From NCBI GenBank assembly GCA_036383895.1, contig DASVNK010000063.1, positions 1-64,000 on the forward strand: DNA of 64,000 nucleotides, in the 5' to 3' direction. Shown here piece after piece: positions 9,053 to 16,874 of the stretch. Source of the DNA: DASVNK01 sp036383895. GTDB taxonomy: Bacteria; Verrucomicrobiota; Verrucomicrobiia; Limisphaerales; SXQI01. Within the stretch, counting starts at the first letter, position 1. Each line of letters begins with the position of its first letter. Both the position numbers and the translations under genes were made by a program. Below the pieces are notes generated by a model. The model saw only the letters and a program-made list of their open reading frames with translations. It made no database searches and had not been told where the DNA came from.

Positions 9053-9682
9053 TTACTGGAGACGGCGTTTGAACTCGCGACAGGCGTCCTTCACATCAGC
9101 AGCATTGAGGATTGCAGAAACGACGCAGACACGTTTCGCGCCTGCGGCAATCACGTCGTCGATCGAATTGAGGTTTACACCACCGATTGCGAACCACGGA
9201 GTCTCAATCTTTTCTGCCGCCCAACGCACGTATTCCAGTGTCACCGGCTTCGCAGTTGGCTTGGTTCCAGTCGCGTAAACTGGACCGATTGCGATGTAAT
9301 CCGCGCCGGCTCTGGTAGCGCGCTCTGCTTGTTCGGGAGCATGAGTGCTCAAGCCAACCCGGACAGTCGCACGTAATTGTGAGACGTGTTGATGACCGGC
9401 ATCAAAGAAATCTTCCTGCCCGAGATGGCAGATATCGGCACCGACATTCTCGGCGATTGAAAGATGATCATTGATGACGAGTCCAACGCCGTGATCGCGA
9501 GTGACCGAGAGGATCTGACGCGCAGCGATTTCGATTTTCTCCAGAGGCCAATCTTTTGCGCGAAGCTGGATCAAGTCGGAACCGCCTTCGCAGAGTTGTC
9601 GGGCGAGGTCGGATACGTCGCGGCCGTGTTGATATGCCGAATCGATGAACGTGTAGAGGACACATTCGGCAAGCGGCTTCAT
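9053..9682 (-). CDS. thiE: Thiamine-phosphate synthase
   Basis: ThiE (209 residues) joins HMP pyrophosphate and thiazole phosphate to make thiamine phosphate. The TIM-barrel signatures are present: DLIQLRAKDWP (substrate-binding), GLVINDHLSIAENVGADICH, GLSTHAPEQAERATRAGADY, IGPVYATGTK (PPi-binding) and AIGGVNLNSIDDVIAAGA. The gene follows accC by 10 bp and precedes trpA by about 46 bp. No TPP riboswitch is visible upstream, as expected for a gene embedded in another operon. Confidence 0.94.
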   Translation of the reverse strand: MKPLAECVLYTFIDSAYQHGRDVSDLARQLCEGGSDLIQLRAKDWPLEKIEIAARQILSVTRDHGVGLVINDHLSIAENVGADICHLGQEDFFDAGHQHVSQLRATVRVGLSTHAPEQAERATRAGADYIAIGPVYATGTKPTAKPVTLEYVRWAAEKIETPWFAIGGVNLNSIDDVIAAGAKRVCVVSAILNAADVKDACREFKRRLQ

Positions 9683-9692
9683 AGGAACATTT

Positions 9693-11075
9693 TTATGCTT
9701 TATCGTCGATCAGACCACGACGACCGCCGCCTAGAAGCTGCTCGATGAAGTTTGTGGAGTAAACGCCCCGACGGAAGTTTGGGTCCTGCAAAATGGCCAT
9801 TTCGAATGGGATGGTGGTTTTGATGCCGGTAATCATGTATTCGCTTAGGGCCCGATACATTTTGTCCATCGCTTCGCGGCGGTCTTTGCCGTAGGTGATG
9901 AGCTTGCCGATCATCGAGTCGTAGTGCGGCGGGATGCTGTAGCCCGCATACGCATGGCTATCAACCCGCACGCCACGGCCACCAGGGGCGTAATACATTT
10001 CAATGCGGCCAGGGCTCGGGCGGAAATCGTCGAATGGATCTTCGGCGTTAATGCGGCATTCGATGGAATGCCCTTTGAAAGTAATGTCGCTTTGCGACAT
10101 CCGCAGCGGCTCGCCCATGGCAATGAGAATCTGCTGCTTGACGATGTCGATGCCCGTTACTTCTTCTGTGATGGGATGTTCCACCTGGACGCGCTTGTTG
10201 ACCTCGAGGAAGTAAAAGTTTCCGTGGTCGTCAACGATGAACTCAACCGTCCCCGCGTTGGTGTAATGAGCCACCTCCGCGATTTTCACGGCGGCCTTGC
10301 CCATCTTTTTGCGGAGGTCTTTGAATTTGTTCTCGATCAACGGAGATGGCGTTTCTTCAACGACCTTTTGGTTGCGGCGCTGGATGGAGCAATCGCGTTC
10401 GCCGAGGTGGATGATGTTTCCGCGGGTATCAGCAAGAATCTGAAATTCAATGTGATGCGGGTTCTCGATGAACTTCTCGATGTAAACGGCAGAATTACCA
10501 AAGGCTTTCTCGGCTTCGCTGCGGGCGGTGTGGTAGCCCTTAATGAGAGAAATGTCGTTGTGGGCCACGCGCATCCCCCGGCCGCCGCCACCCGCAATGG
10601 CTTTGATCATAACGGGATAACCGATCCGCTTGGCGGTCGAGAGTGCTTCTTCTTCGTTTTGTATGAGGCCTTCGGAACCAGGGGGCGTCGGTACGCCGGC
10701 CTTTTTCGCAAGGTTCCGGCTGGTTGACTTGTTCTCCAAGGCGTTCATTGCCCGCGAGTTAGGGCCGATGAACCGGATGTTGCAGTTCTCGCAGACGTCG
10801 GCGAAATGGGCGTTTTCGGAGAGGAAGCCATAGCCGGGATGGATGGCGTCTACGTCCGCGATTTCCGCCGCGCTGATGATTCGGTCAATGCGTAAATAGC
10901 TCTCGTTACTCGGAGATTTGCCGACACAGATCGCCTCGTCGGCAAGCTGGACGTGCATGGAGTTTGCATCGGCCTCGGAATAAATAGCCACGGTTCGGAT
11001 GTTGAGCTCTTTGCAAGCACGAATCACCCGAACAGCAATCTCGCCTCGGTTGGCGACCAGAATCTTTTCAAACAT
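9693..11075 (-). CDS. accC: Biotin carboxylase subunit of acetyl-CoA carboxylase
   Basis: AccC (460 residues) carboxylates biotin on AccB using ATP and bicarbonate. Signatures: N-terminal MFEKILVANRGEIAVRVIRA, the Gly-rich ATP loop KAIAGGGGRGMRVA near 160-173, ERDCSIQRRNQKVVEE near 225, and catalytic FLEVNKRVQVEHPITE near 287-302. The residue before VQVEHP is Arg, where the common family sequence is NTRIQVEHPVTE; reading NKRVQVEHPITE gives a Thr-to-Lys change at the second position. Length and ends are normal. It is separated from accB by 23 bp. Confidence 0.96.
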   Translation of the reverse strand: MFEKILVANRGEIAVRVIRACKELNIRTVAIYSEADANSMHVQLADEAICVGKSPSNESYLRIDRIISAAEIADVDAIHPGYGFLSENAHFADVCENCNIRFIGPNSRAMNALENKSTSRNLAKKAGVPTPPGSEGLIQNEEEALSTAKRIGYPVMIKAIAGGGGRGMRVAHNDISLIKGYHTARSEAEKAFGNSAVYIEKFIENPHHIEFQILADTRGNIIHLGERDCSIQRRNQKVVEETPSPLIENKFKDLRKKMGKAAVKIAEVAHYTNAGTVEFIVDDHGNFYFLEVNKRVQVEHPITEEVTGIDIVKQQILIAMGEPLRMSQSDITFKGHSIECRINAEDPFDDFRPSPGRIEMYYAPGGRGVRVDSHAYAGYSIPPHYDSMIGKLITYGKDRREAMDKMYRALSEYMITGIKTTIPFEMAILQDPNFRRGVYSTNFIEQLLGGGRRGLIDDKA

Positions 11076-11098
11076 GGAAAGTGGACGGCTGGAAGGCC

Positions 11099-11569
11099 TT
11101 ACAACGGCCGAATCTTGAACAGCGGCTGCCCATATTCAACCGGTTTGGCGTTCTCGACCAGCAACTGGGTGATCACCCCTCGCACCTCAGCCTTGATTTC
11201 GTTCATCACCTTCATCGCCTCAATGATGCAGACGACCGTATCTGGATGTACCTCAGCACCAATCTCTATATAGTTCGCGGCTTCGGGGGACGGAGCGCGA
11301 TAAAAGGTGCCGACCATGGGCGACTTGATCTCGACCTCGTTTGAGACCGGGGCAGGTGCGGCGGCTTGGGCCGACGGAGTCGCAGTGGCCATCTGCGTTG
11401 GAACTGGCGTTCCCGGAGGAAGATACATCGGGAAGCTTGCCTCCTCGGCGTGCCCGTTGGCGGTCCGTTTTAGGCGGATTTTGAACTCTTCGCCCTTCTC
11501 GAGCTCGAACTCGGAGATCGAGTTCTTCTTCATCAGGTCGACGATGGCTTTGATATCTTTTAAATCCAT
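11099..11569 (-). CDS. accB: Biotin carboxyl carrier protein
   Basis: AccB/BCCP (156 residues) carries biotin between AccC and the carboxyltransferase. An N-terminal helical segment (DLKDIKAIVDLMKKNSISEF) is followed by a Pro/Ala-rich linker and the biotinyl domain with SPMVGTFYRAPSPEA and the biotinylation motif EAMKVMNEI, whose Lys is the attachment site. A good ribosome binding site (AGGGGG) precedes the ATG at 11569. It is the first gene of the acc-thiE-trpA-aldolase run. Confidence 0.96.
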   Translation of the reverse strand: MDLKDIKAIVDLMKKNSISEFELEKGEEFKIRLKRTANGHAEEASFPMYLPPGTPVPTQMATATPSAQAAAPAPVSNEVEIKSPMVGTFYRAPSPEAANYIEIGAEVHPDTVVCIIEAMKVMNEIKAEVRGVITQLLVENAKPVEYGQPLFKIRPL

Positions 11570-11627
11570 GCGACCCCCTGCGTTGAAAACGCACCGACGA
11601 TTTTATCTAAGTTCCTGCTCATTAAGC

Positions 11628-11656
11628 AAAAAAGCAGAACCGATTCCGACTCTGCT
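11628..11656 (-). terminator. Terminator-like hairpin between promoter and accB (possible attenuator)
   Basis: On the minus strand AGCAGA (11656-11651), a 12-nt loop and TCTGCT (11638-11633) are followed by a run of six T. The stem is only 6 bp. It lies 60 nt before the accB start and downstream of a promoter-like sequence, so it could attenuate the acc operon or end the tRNA transcript. Confidence 0.45.
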
Positions 11657-11681
11657 CAATCACAAACCGAATATGTAGCTG

Positions 11682-11710
11682 ACGTTAGGAAAAATGAGTT
11701 GAGGCGTCAA
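11682..11710 (-). promoter_or_regulatory. Likely sigma-70 promoter of the acc operon
   Basis: On the minus strand TTGACG (11710-11705), a 17-nt spacer and TAACGT (11687-11682). The -35 is strong and the -10 keeps the key TA and final T. Predicted initiation is near 11675, upstream of the hairpin at 11656-11628 and of accB. Confidence 0.45.
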
Positions 11711-11887
11711 GCCGAGTATTTTTTTGGCAAGGTGTGGATGGCAGATTAGCGCAGTTTTGAAACGCTTGGACCTGTTTTTGCGCATTTAAATAGAGACTTT
11801 ATCGATAAAATTAGAAACTCCAGCCCGACCAAGACGATGAATCAAGCCCCCTTCCGCTCGGCGAGAACTGGGCGGCAGCAGGCGATT

Positions 11888-11964
11888 TGGTGCATCCGAC
11901 AGGACTTGAACCTGTAACCTTCTGATCCGAAGTCAGAAGCTCTATCCAATTGAGCTACGGATGC
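11888..11964 (-). tRNA. tRNA-Arg (anticodon TCG)
   Basis: All arms are present on the minus strand. The acceptor is GCATCCG/CGGATGC, the D stem is GCTC/GAGC, and the anticodon stem is TCTGA/TCAGA with loop CTTCGGA (anticodon TCG). A 5-nt variable loop and the T stem ACAGG/CCTGT with loop TTCAAGT complete the cloverleaf. The discriminator is A, and CCA is encoded at 11890-11888. It would read CGA/CGG-type arginine codons. Confidence 0.97.
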
Positions 11965-12030
11965 GCACCGAGGACGCGCTTACTTAAACACACTCCCGCT
12001 TCTAAATCGAACGAAATTGTAGGTGCTCCT

Positions 12031-12762
12031 TCAAATTGACCTCGCCACAGTTCCTGCATTCGCAGGTAAGCTTTTTCCATCAGCGAATCCGGCCGCACTC
12101 AATGCGCCTTGCAACGCTTCGTTCCCAGCAAGGTTTCCGCCGTGGCCGAGGATGATTCGCTCGAAAGAGTGTGATTGGATTTCATCTATTGAATCCACGA
12201 AGGCTGCTCGATCTTTGATGTATGAGCGGAATATCCGCGAAATACCTGCGGTTTGGAAAATGCCGTTGGCCTTAAGAAAGAGCCGCCCAAGAAGATTCTG
12301 CGCCGCAGCATCGAGATTGAAAATCAGGTCAGCGATCAACAAGCTGCGCGACGCGGGATGAAGCAGCGCTACTTCGTTGATTTTCGGCATTCCACCAATT
12401 GGCAGCAGAACCAGTTCGTCCTCCCAATAATTCGCGCCGCCAGCGAGCACATCGGTGAACGGCAGGTCTGGGTGATCCTCCCTCACTCCAGGCGCTGCGA
12501 CGAAACGAGCGTTCGGGAACGCGCGAAACCAGTTCGGCCAAAACATGTCGTGAAAACGACTGGGCGCGATGAACCATTTGGGACGTCCCACCTCGAGCAG
12601 CGCTTTGTGCAACGGCGCCGAAAACTCAATGGGCGAATGCACCACCAGTTCGCCGTTGTGCAAGCGCAGCACCGTCAGTCGATGATCCATGCGCAAGCCA
12701 GGCAGCTTGAGCGGAGCATTCGCTTCCCAAACGTTTTCAACCACCTGCTTTAACACATTCAC
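12031..12762 (-). CDS. DUF4336 domain-containing protein (metallo-beta-lactamase-like fold)
   Basis: A cytoplasmic protein of 243 residues matching my recollection of the DUF4336 family. It opens with the typical ENVWEANAPLKLPGL and MDHRLTVLRL segments, followed by SPIEF, a central PSRFHDMFWPNWFRAFPNA, and a late IILGHGGNL. The His residues at HDMF and GHGG suggest a metallo-hydrolase fold, but the full HxHxDH motif is missing. The start is GTG at 12762; no in-frame ATG exists nearby. Substrate unknown. It is divergent from the GntP-type permease with 145 bp between. Confidence 0.8.
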   Translation of the reverse strand: MNVLKQVVENVWEANAPLKLPGLRMDHRLTVLRLHNGELVVHSPIEFSAPLHKALLEVGRPKWFIAPSRFHDMFWPNWFRAFPNARFVAAPGVREDHPDLPFTDVLAGGANYWEDELVLLPIGGMPKINEVALLHPASRSLLIADLIFNLDAAAQNLLGRLFLKANGIFQTAGISRIFRSYIKDRAAFVDSIDEIQSHSFERIILGHGGNLAGNEALQGALSAAGFADGKSLPANAGTVARSI

Positions 12763-12907
12763 GCGATTAGCTTACATCCTTAACCACCATCTTCGAGAAC
12801 ACCAAAGTGCCACTCGCCGTCCGCCCCATGAGTTCTGCGCCGTTCAATAACCTTGACGCTTCTCGCTCAAATCGCTGGAGTAGCCCCGTCCAACAAAAAC
12901 CAAGCTC

Positions 12908-14350
12908 ATGCATCTATTTGCGCAGGTAGCACCGAGTGCTTCGATGTGGCCATTTGCGGTGCTCGCCATCTGTTTAACGGCGATCATCATCATGATCACC
13001 AAACTGCGGATTCACGCGTTCGTCGCGCTGCTCTTCGCTGCATTCCTCGCCGGTATCCTCGCCGAAAAATTACCGGGCGAGTATGGGACGACCGCCGATC
13101 CTACGAAGGAGAGAAGCCATTGGGTGCAGGCCATCGAATTGAGCACCGCGGAATTCGGCGTTACCGCCGGAAAGATCACAGCCGTCATTGCCTTCGCTGC
13201 GATCATTAGTTTCTGCCTCATGGAAAGCGGTGCCGCCGACAAAGTGGTGCGGCGCTTTTTACGACTGTTCGGGCAAAAACGCGCCGGGGACGCCATCGCC
13301 ACGAGCAGTTATGTGATGAGCATCCCAATTTTCTTCGACACATTTTTCATGCTTCTCTTGCCACTCGCACGCGCACTCAGAGTCCGCACGGGCAAGGATT
13401 ACATCCTCTACACCATGGCGATCTGTTGCGGCGGCGTGGTGACGCACTCGCTCCTCGTGCCACACCCCGGTCCGCTCGCGATGGCGGAAATCCTGAACGT
13501 GAATGTTGGGCGCACGATCATTGTCGGATTGATCATCGGCATCTTTCCGGTTCTCGCTTCCTGGTACACCATCAAATGGATCAACAGCCGAATGGAAATT
13601 CCGCTGCGCGAAACTCCGGGCGCTACGCTGGCCGATCTGCAGAAGAATACCGAACGCCCGGAAAACGAACTTCCCTCCCTCTTCGCGTCGCTCGTTCCCG
13701 TGCTTCTTCCCATCTTTCTGATTTCCCTCGCCTCCACCTTCGATGCGGTTAAGTCGCTGAAGACCGGCAATCGTACGCTCTACGATTTCGTCCAATTCGT
13801 CGGTAACCGAAACGTTTCCCTGATCATTGGCACAATTTTCGCCGTTATGCTTCTGCTCAAACGAATGAGCCTTTCTGAAATCTTCGAACGTGTCGGTCCG
13901 CCCCTTGAAACCGCCGGCATGATCATTCTCATCACCAGCGCGGGCGGCGCCTTCGGCTTAATGCTCAAGAATGCCGGCGTGGGGTCCGCAATCCAGGCCG
14001 TAATGGAAGGCAGGAACATCAATCTCATCTTCGTTTCCTGGCTTGTCGCGGCAGTCATTCGAATCGCGCAAGGCTCTGCCACCGTCGCGATGCTTACCAC
14101 CGCAGCCATGATTTCTCCCATGCTCACTGGCACTGCGCTGCCGTATCATCCGGTCTACATCTTCTGCGCGATCGGCTTCGGCGCGATGATGCTCTCGTGG
14201 ATGAATGATAGTGGTTTCTGGGTGGTCGGCCGTTTGAGCGGCTTCACCGAAAGAGAAACTTTGAAAACCTGGACCGTCGTGGTCTCAGTGAACAGCCTCG
14301 TCGGGTTGATCGTCACGTGGATCGCCGCAACGGTCTTCCCAATGAAGTAA
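12908..14350 (+). CDS. GntP family gluconate/sugar-acid:H+ symporter
   Basis: An inner-membrane permease of 480 residues with about 12 hydrophobic segments. Family features are the early KLRIHAFVALLFAAFLAGI, the SIPIFFDTFFMLLLP segment near 138-152, HSLLVPHPGPLAMA near 180-193, and the late signature RIAQGSATVAMLTTAAM near 380-396. These match the gluconate:H+ symporter family, which also carries other sugar acids, glycerate and fructuronate. No kinase or dehydrogenase gene adjoins it, so the substrate is open. ATG 12908 lacks a strong ribosome binding site. Confidence 0.9.
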   Translation: MHLFAQVAPSASMWPFAVLAICLTAIIIMITKLRIHAFVALLFAAFLAGILAEKLPGEYGTTADPTKERSHWVQAIELSTAEFGVTAGKITAVIAFAAIISFCLMESGAADKVVRRFLRLFGQKRAGDAIATSSYVMSIPIFFDTFFMLLLPLARALRVRTGKDYILYTMAICCGGVVTHSLLVPHPGPLAMAEILNVNVGRTIIVGLIIGIFPVLASWYTIKWINSRMEIPLRETPGATLADLQKNTERPENELPSLFASLVPVLLPIFLISLASTFDAVKSLKTGNRTLYDFVQFVGNRNVSLIIGTIFAVMLLLKRMSLSEIFERVGPPLETAGMIILITSAGGAFGLMLKNAGVGSAIQAVMEGRNINLIFVSWLVAAVIRIAQGSATVAMLTTAAMISPMLTGTALPYHPVYIFCAIGFGAMMLSWMNDSGFWVVGRLSGFTERETLKTWTVVVSVNSLVGLIVTWIAATVFPMK

Positions 14351-14351
14351 A

Positions 14352-15326
14352 TCAAGCGAAGTGACAGGCGACGTGGTGGGCGTCATTAACTCGCCTCGCC
14401 TCCGGTCGTTCGGTTCGACAGCGCGCTTCAGCAATGGGACAGCGGGTATGGAACGGACATCCGCCTGGCGGATTCAGCGGTGACGGCAAATCGCCCTTCA
14501 GCAATTCTTTTTCTTCACGACGACCTTTCGGCACCGCCGCAATCAGCGCTTTCGTATACGGATGCCGCGGATTTCGAATGACTCTCTCGGCAGGTCCCCA
14601 TTCGACAATTCGCCCGAGATACATGACCAGCACCCGGTCTGAAATGTGTTCCACCACGGCGAGATCGTGCGCGATAAATAAATATGTAAGTCCAAGCTGC
14701 GCTTGCAGATCCTGCAAAAGGTTTACCACCTGCGCTTGCACCGAAACATCGAGCGCACTGACTGGCTCGTCACAGACGATCAGCTTCGGTGACACCCCCA
14801 GCGCCCGCGCGATCCCAATGCGCTGCCGTTGTCCGCCGCTGAATTCGTGGGGGTAACGGCTGGCGTGTTCTGCATTTAATCCGACTTGCTGGAGCAGTTC
14901 CGTGATCCGTTTCGCACGCGCCTCCTGGTCCGAGGCGAGTTGATGGATGTCGAGCGCTTCACCAATAATTTGCGCCACAGTCATGCGCGGGTTCAGCGAA
15001 CTGTAAGGATCCTGGAAAACGATTTGCAGATCGCGACGTCTCGCGCGCAGTTCCTGCTTGTCGAGCGCGAGAAAATCGATCCCGTCAAAGTTCACTTGGC
15101 CAGCCGTCGGCTTGATCAAGCGGAGAATTGCCCGGCCGAGAGTCGATTTCCCACAGCCGCTTTCACCCACGAGCCCCACCGTCTCGCCCGGATGAATCTC
15201 GAAGGACACATCATCCACCGCTTTGATGTGACTGCTCGTGCGCGAGAAGATGCCGTGTCGATGCGGGAAATAGACCCGCATATTTTTCACCTCGAGCAAC
15301 GGATCAATTTTAGTCGCCGCAACCAT
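14352..15326 (-). CDS. Oligopeptide/dipeptide-type ABC transporter ATP-binding protein (OppF/DppF-like)
   Basis: A 324-residue ABC ATPase of the peptide/nickel importer class. Walker A GESGCGKSTLGRA (about 54-66), Q-loop IVFQDPYSSLNPR, signature FSGGQRQRIGIARAL, Walker B LIVCDEPVSALDVS and switch HDL are all intact. The C-terminal extension has the typical CPFHTRCPIAEARC cluster that marks OppD/OppF-type subunits. It overlaps the partner ATPase gene by 17 bp. No permease or substrate-binding gene is present on either side, so the ATPases are separated from the rest of their transporter. Confidence 0.93.
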   Translation of the reverse strand: MVAATKIDPLLEVKNMRVYFPHRHGIFSRTSSHIKAVDDVSFEIHPGETVGLVGESGCGKSTLGRAILRLIKPTAGQVNFDGIDFLALDKQELRARRRDLQIVFQDPYSSLNPRMTVAQIIGEALDIHQLASDQEARAKRITELLQQVGLNAEHASRYPHEFSGGQRQRIGIARALGVSPKLIVCDEPVSALDVSVQAQVVNLLQDLQAQLGLTYLFIAHDLAVVEHISDRVLVMYLGRIVEWGPAERVIRNPRHPYTKALIAAVPKGRREEKELLKGDLPSPLNPPGGCPFHTRCPIAEARCRTERPEARRVNDAHHVACHFA

Positions 15327-16326
15327 GAAATTCTTCGTTTGGTGCCGGAGTGAGTTCCCAGTACATGCACCGGGCGCGGCGCTCGCCCAACGTTGGAATC
15401 AGCGCTGGCTCCTTCTCGTCGCAATCGTGTTGTCGCTGCGGGCAGCGCGGATGAAAGTGGCATCCAGTCGGCCAACTCCCGAGTTGCGGTGGTGTTCCAG
15501 GAATCGCGAGCAACCGTTCTTTGCCCGCACCGATTTCTGGCACTGCCTTTAACAATGCCCGCGTATACGGATGATGCGGTCGCGCACAAACTTCCGCGAC
15601 ATTCCCCTGCTCCACCACTTGCCCGGCATACATGACAGCAACACGATCCGCGACTTCCTGCACGACTCGCAAATTGTGCGTGATCAGCAAGATTCCCATC
15701 CCAAGTTGCTTTTGAAGATCGCGCAGCAACTTCAAAATCTGTGCCTGAATGGTCACATCAAGCGCGGTCGTCGGCTCATCCGCAATCAACAGCTTTGGCC
15801 GCGTCGCAATCGCCATGGCTATCATGATGCGTTGTTGCATTCCGCCCGACATCTGATGTGGATACGAACGCGCGCGTATTTCCGGCGCTGGAATACCCAC
15901 CATTGTTAATAGCCGAATCACTTCCGCCTCGGTCGCGTGCTCGGGCTGATGCAGCTTCAGTGATTCGAGGATTTGCTGACCCACGCGAAAAACCGGGTTC
16001 AGCGCCGCGCCCGGGTCCTGAAAAACGTAATTTACAACTGCCCCACGCACCGCCCGCAACTCGCGTTTCGTCATCGAGAGAACATCCCCTCCTCCGATGA
16101 CGATCTTTCCGCCGCTATATTGTGCGGGCGGCGTCGGCAGCAAACGTGCGACCGACATGGCCGTAACGGTTTTCCCGCTGCCGCTTTCTCCGACGAGGCA
16201 AACCGTTTCGCCTTCATTCACCGTTAGCGAAACATGATCGAGCGCGCGAACAGATTTCCCGCCGCTCGCGAAATCGAGCGTCAAATCCTGAATTGCGAGC
16301 AGCGGCACGCAGCGACTGTTTCGCAC
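15310..16326 (-). CDS. Oligopeptide/dipeptide-type ABC transporter ATP-binding protein (OppD/DppD-like)
   Basis: A 338-residue ABC ATPase, partner of the downstream OppF-like subunit. Walker A GESGSGKTVTAMSVARLLP, Q-loop VFQDPGAALNP, signature MSGGMQQRIMIAMAIA, Walker B LLIADEPTTALDVTIQAQIL and H-loop ITHNL are intact; the C-terminal Cys cluster CHFHPRCPQRQHDC is present. The start is GTG at 16326; another GTG six codons later is equally possible. It follows the GNAT gene by 23 bp. The shorter loop between signature and Walker B is normal for the class. Confidence 0.93.
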   Translation of the reverse strand: MRNSRCVPLLAIQDLTLDFASGGKSVRALDHVSLTVNEGETVCLVGESGSGKTVTAMSVARLLPTPPAQYSGGKIVIGGGDVLSMTKRELRAVRGAVVNYVFQDPGAALNPVFRVGQQILESLKLHQPEHATEAEVIRLLTMVGIPAPEIRARSYPHQMSGGMQQRIMIAMAIATRPKLLIADEPTTALDVTIQAQILKLLRDLQKQLGMGILLITHNLRVVQEVADRVAVMYAGQVVEQGNVAEVCARPHHPYTRALLKAVPEIGAGKERLLAIPGTPPQLGSWPTGCHFHPRCPQRQHDCDEKEPALIPTLGERRARCMYWELTPAPNEEFHGCGD

Positions 16327-16349
16327 CAGAGTGGCGGTGTCAAACGGCG

Positions 16350-16874
16350 TTATCTCCCTTCAACTTTCGGCTCCGGCAGCAACAACTCCATATAGGCCAC
16401 GTCCAGCCACCGCCCGAATTTATATCCCACCCGCTTAAAAAGCCCCACCGTCTCGAATCCGAACTTGGCGTGCAGCCGAATGCTCGCCTCATTCGATGCA
16501 TCAATCGCCGCAATGATCACATGCAAGCCAATTTGGCGCGCCGATTCAATCAACGGCGCTAGCAACAGCTTCCCAATCCCCCGACCGCGATGATCCGCCG
16601 CGATGTAAATCGAGTTCTCGCTCGTGAAGCGATACCCCATCCGATCATGATACCGATTGAGCGCGCTCCAACCCACAATCCTTCCGGTCCCATCCAGTGC
16701 CACAAAAATTGGCAAGCCTGTCTTCTGATGGTCATCGAACCACGCCTGCCGTTGCGCCATGGTCCGCGGCTCGTAATCGTACGTTGCTGTCGTCGTTAAC
16801 ACCGCGTCGTTATAAATCTCCAGAATACCCGGACAATCCTCCCGCTGTGCTGGACGAATTCGAATCGCGCTCAT
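16350..16874 (-). CDS. GNAT family N-acetyltransferase (phosphinothricin acetyltransferase-like)
   Basis: A cytoplasmic acetyl-CoA-dependent N-acetyltransferase of 174 residues. The family's IRPAQREDCPGILEIYNDAVLTTTATYDYEP opening, EWxxDH-type segment (AWFDDHQKTGLP), the acetyl-CoA loop HRGRGIGKLLLAPLI and the ASNEASIRLHAKFGFETVGL motif match the PAT/Bar subgroup, which acetylates amino-acid-like amines. The ATG at 16874 overlaps the kinase stop (ATGA). The natural substrate is unknown. Confidence 0.88.
   Translation of the reverse strand: MSAIRIRPAQREDCPGILEIYNDAVLTTTATYDYEPRTMAQRQAWFDDHQKTGLPIFVALDGTGRIVGWSALNRYHDRMGYRFTSENSIYIAADHRGRGIGKLLLAPLIESARQIGLHVIIAAIDASNEASIRLHAKFGFETVGLFKRVGYKFGRWLDVAYMELLLPEPKVEGR

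Noticed and set aside
9053..9700. TPP riboswitch upstream of thiE
   Set aside because: thiE follows accC by 10 bp, and no thi-box motif is visible.
9924..10727. 267-residue open frame on the + strand opposite accC
   Set aside because: Entirely antisense to a well-conserved gene and without motifs.
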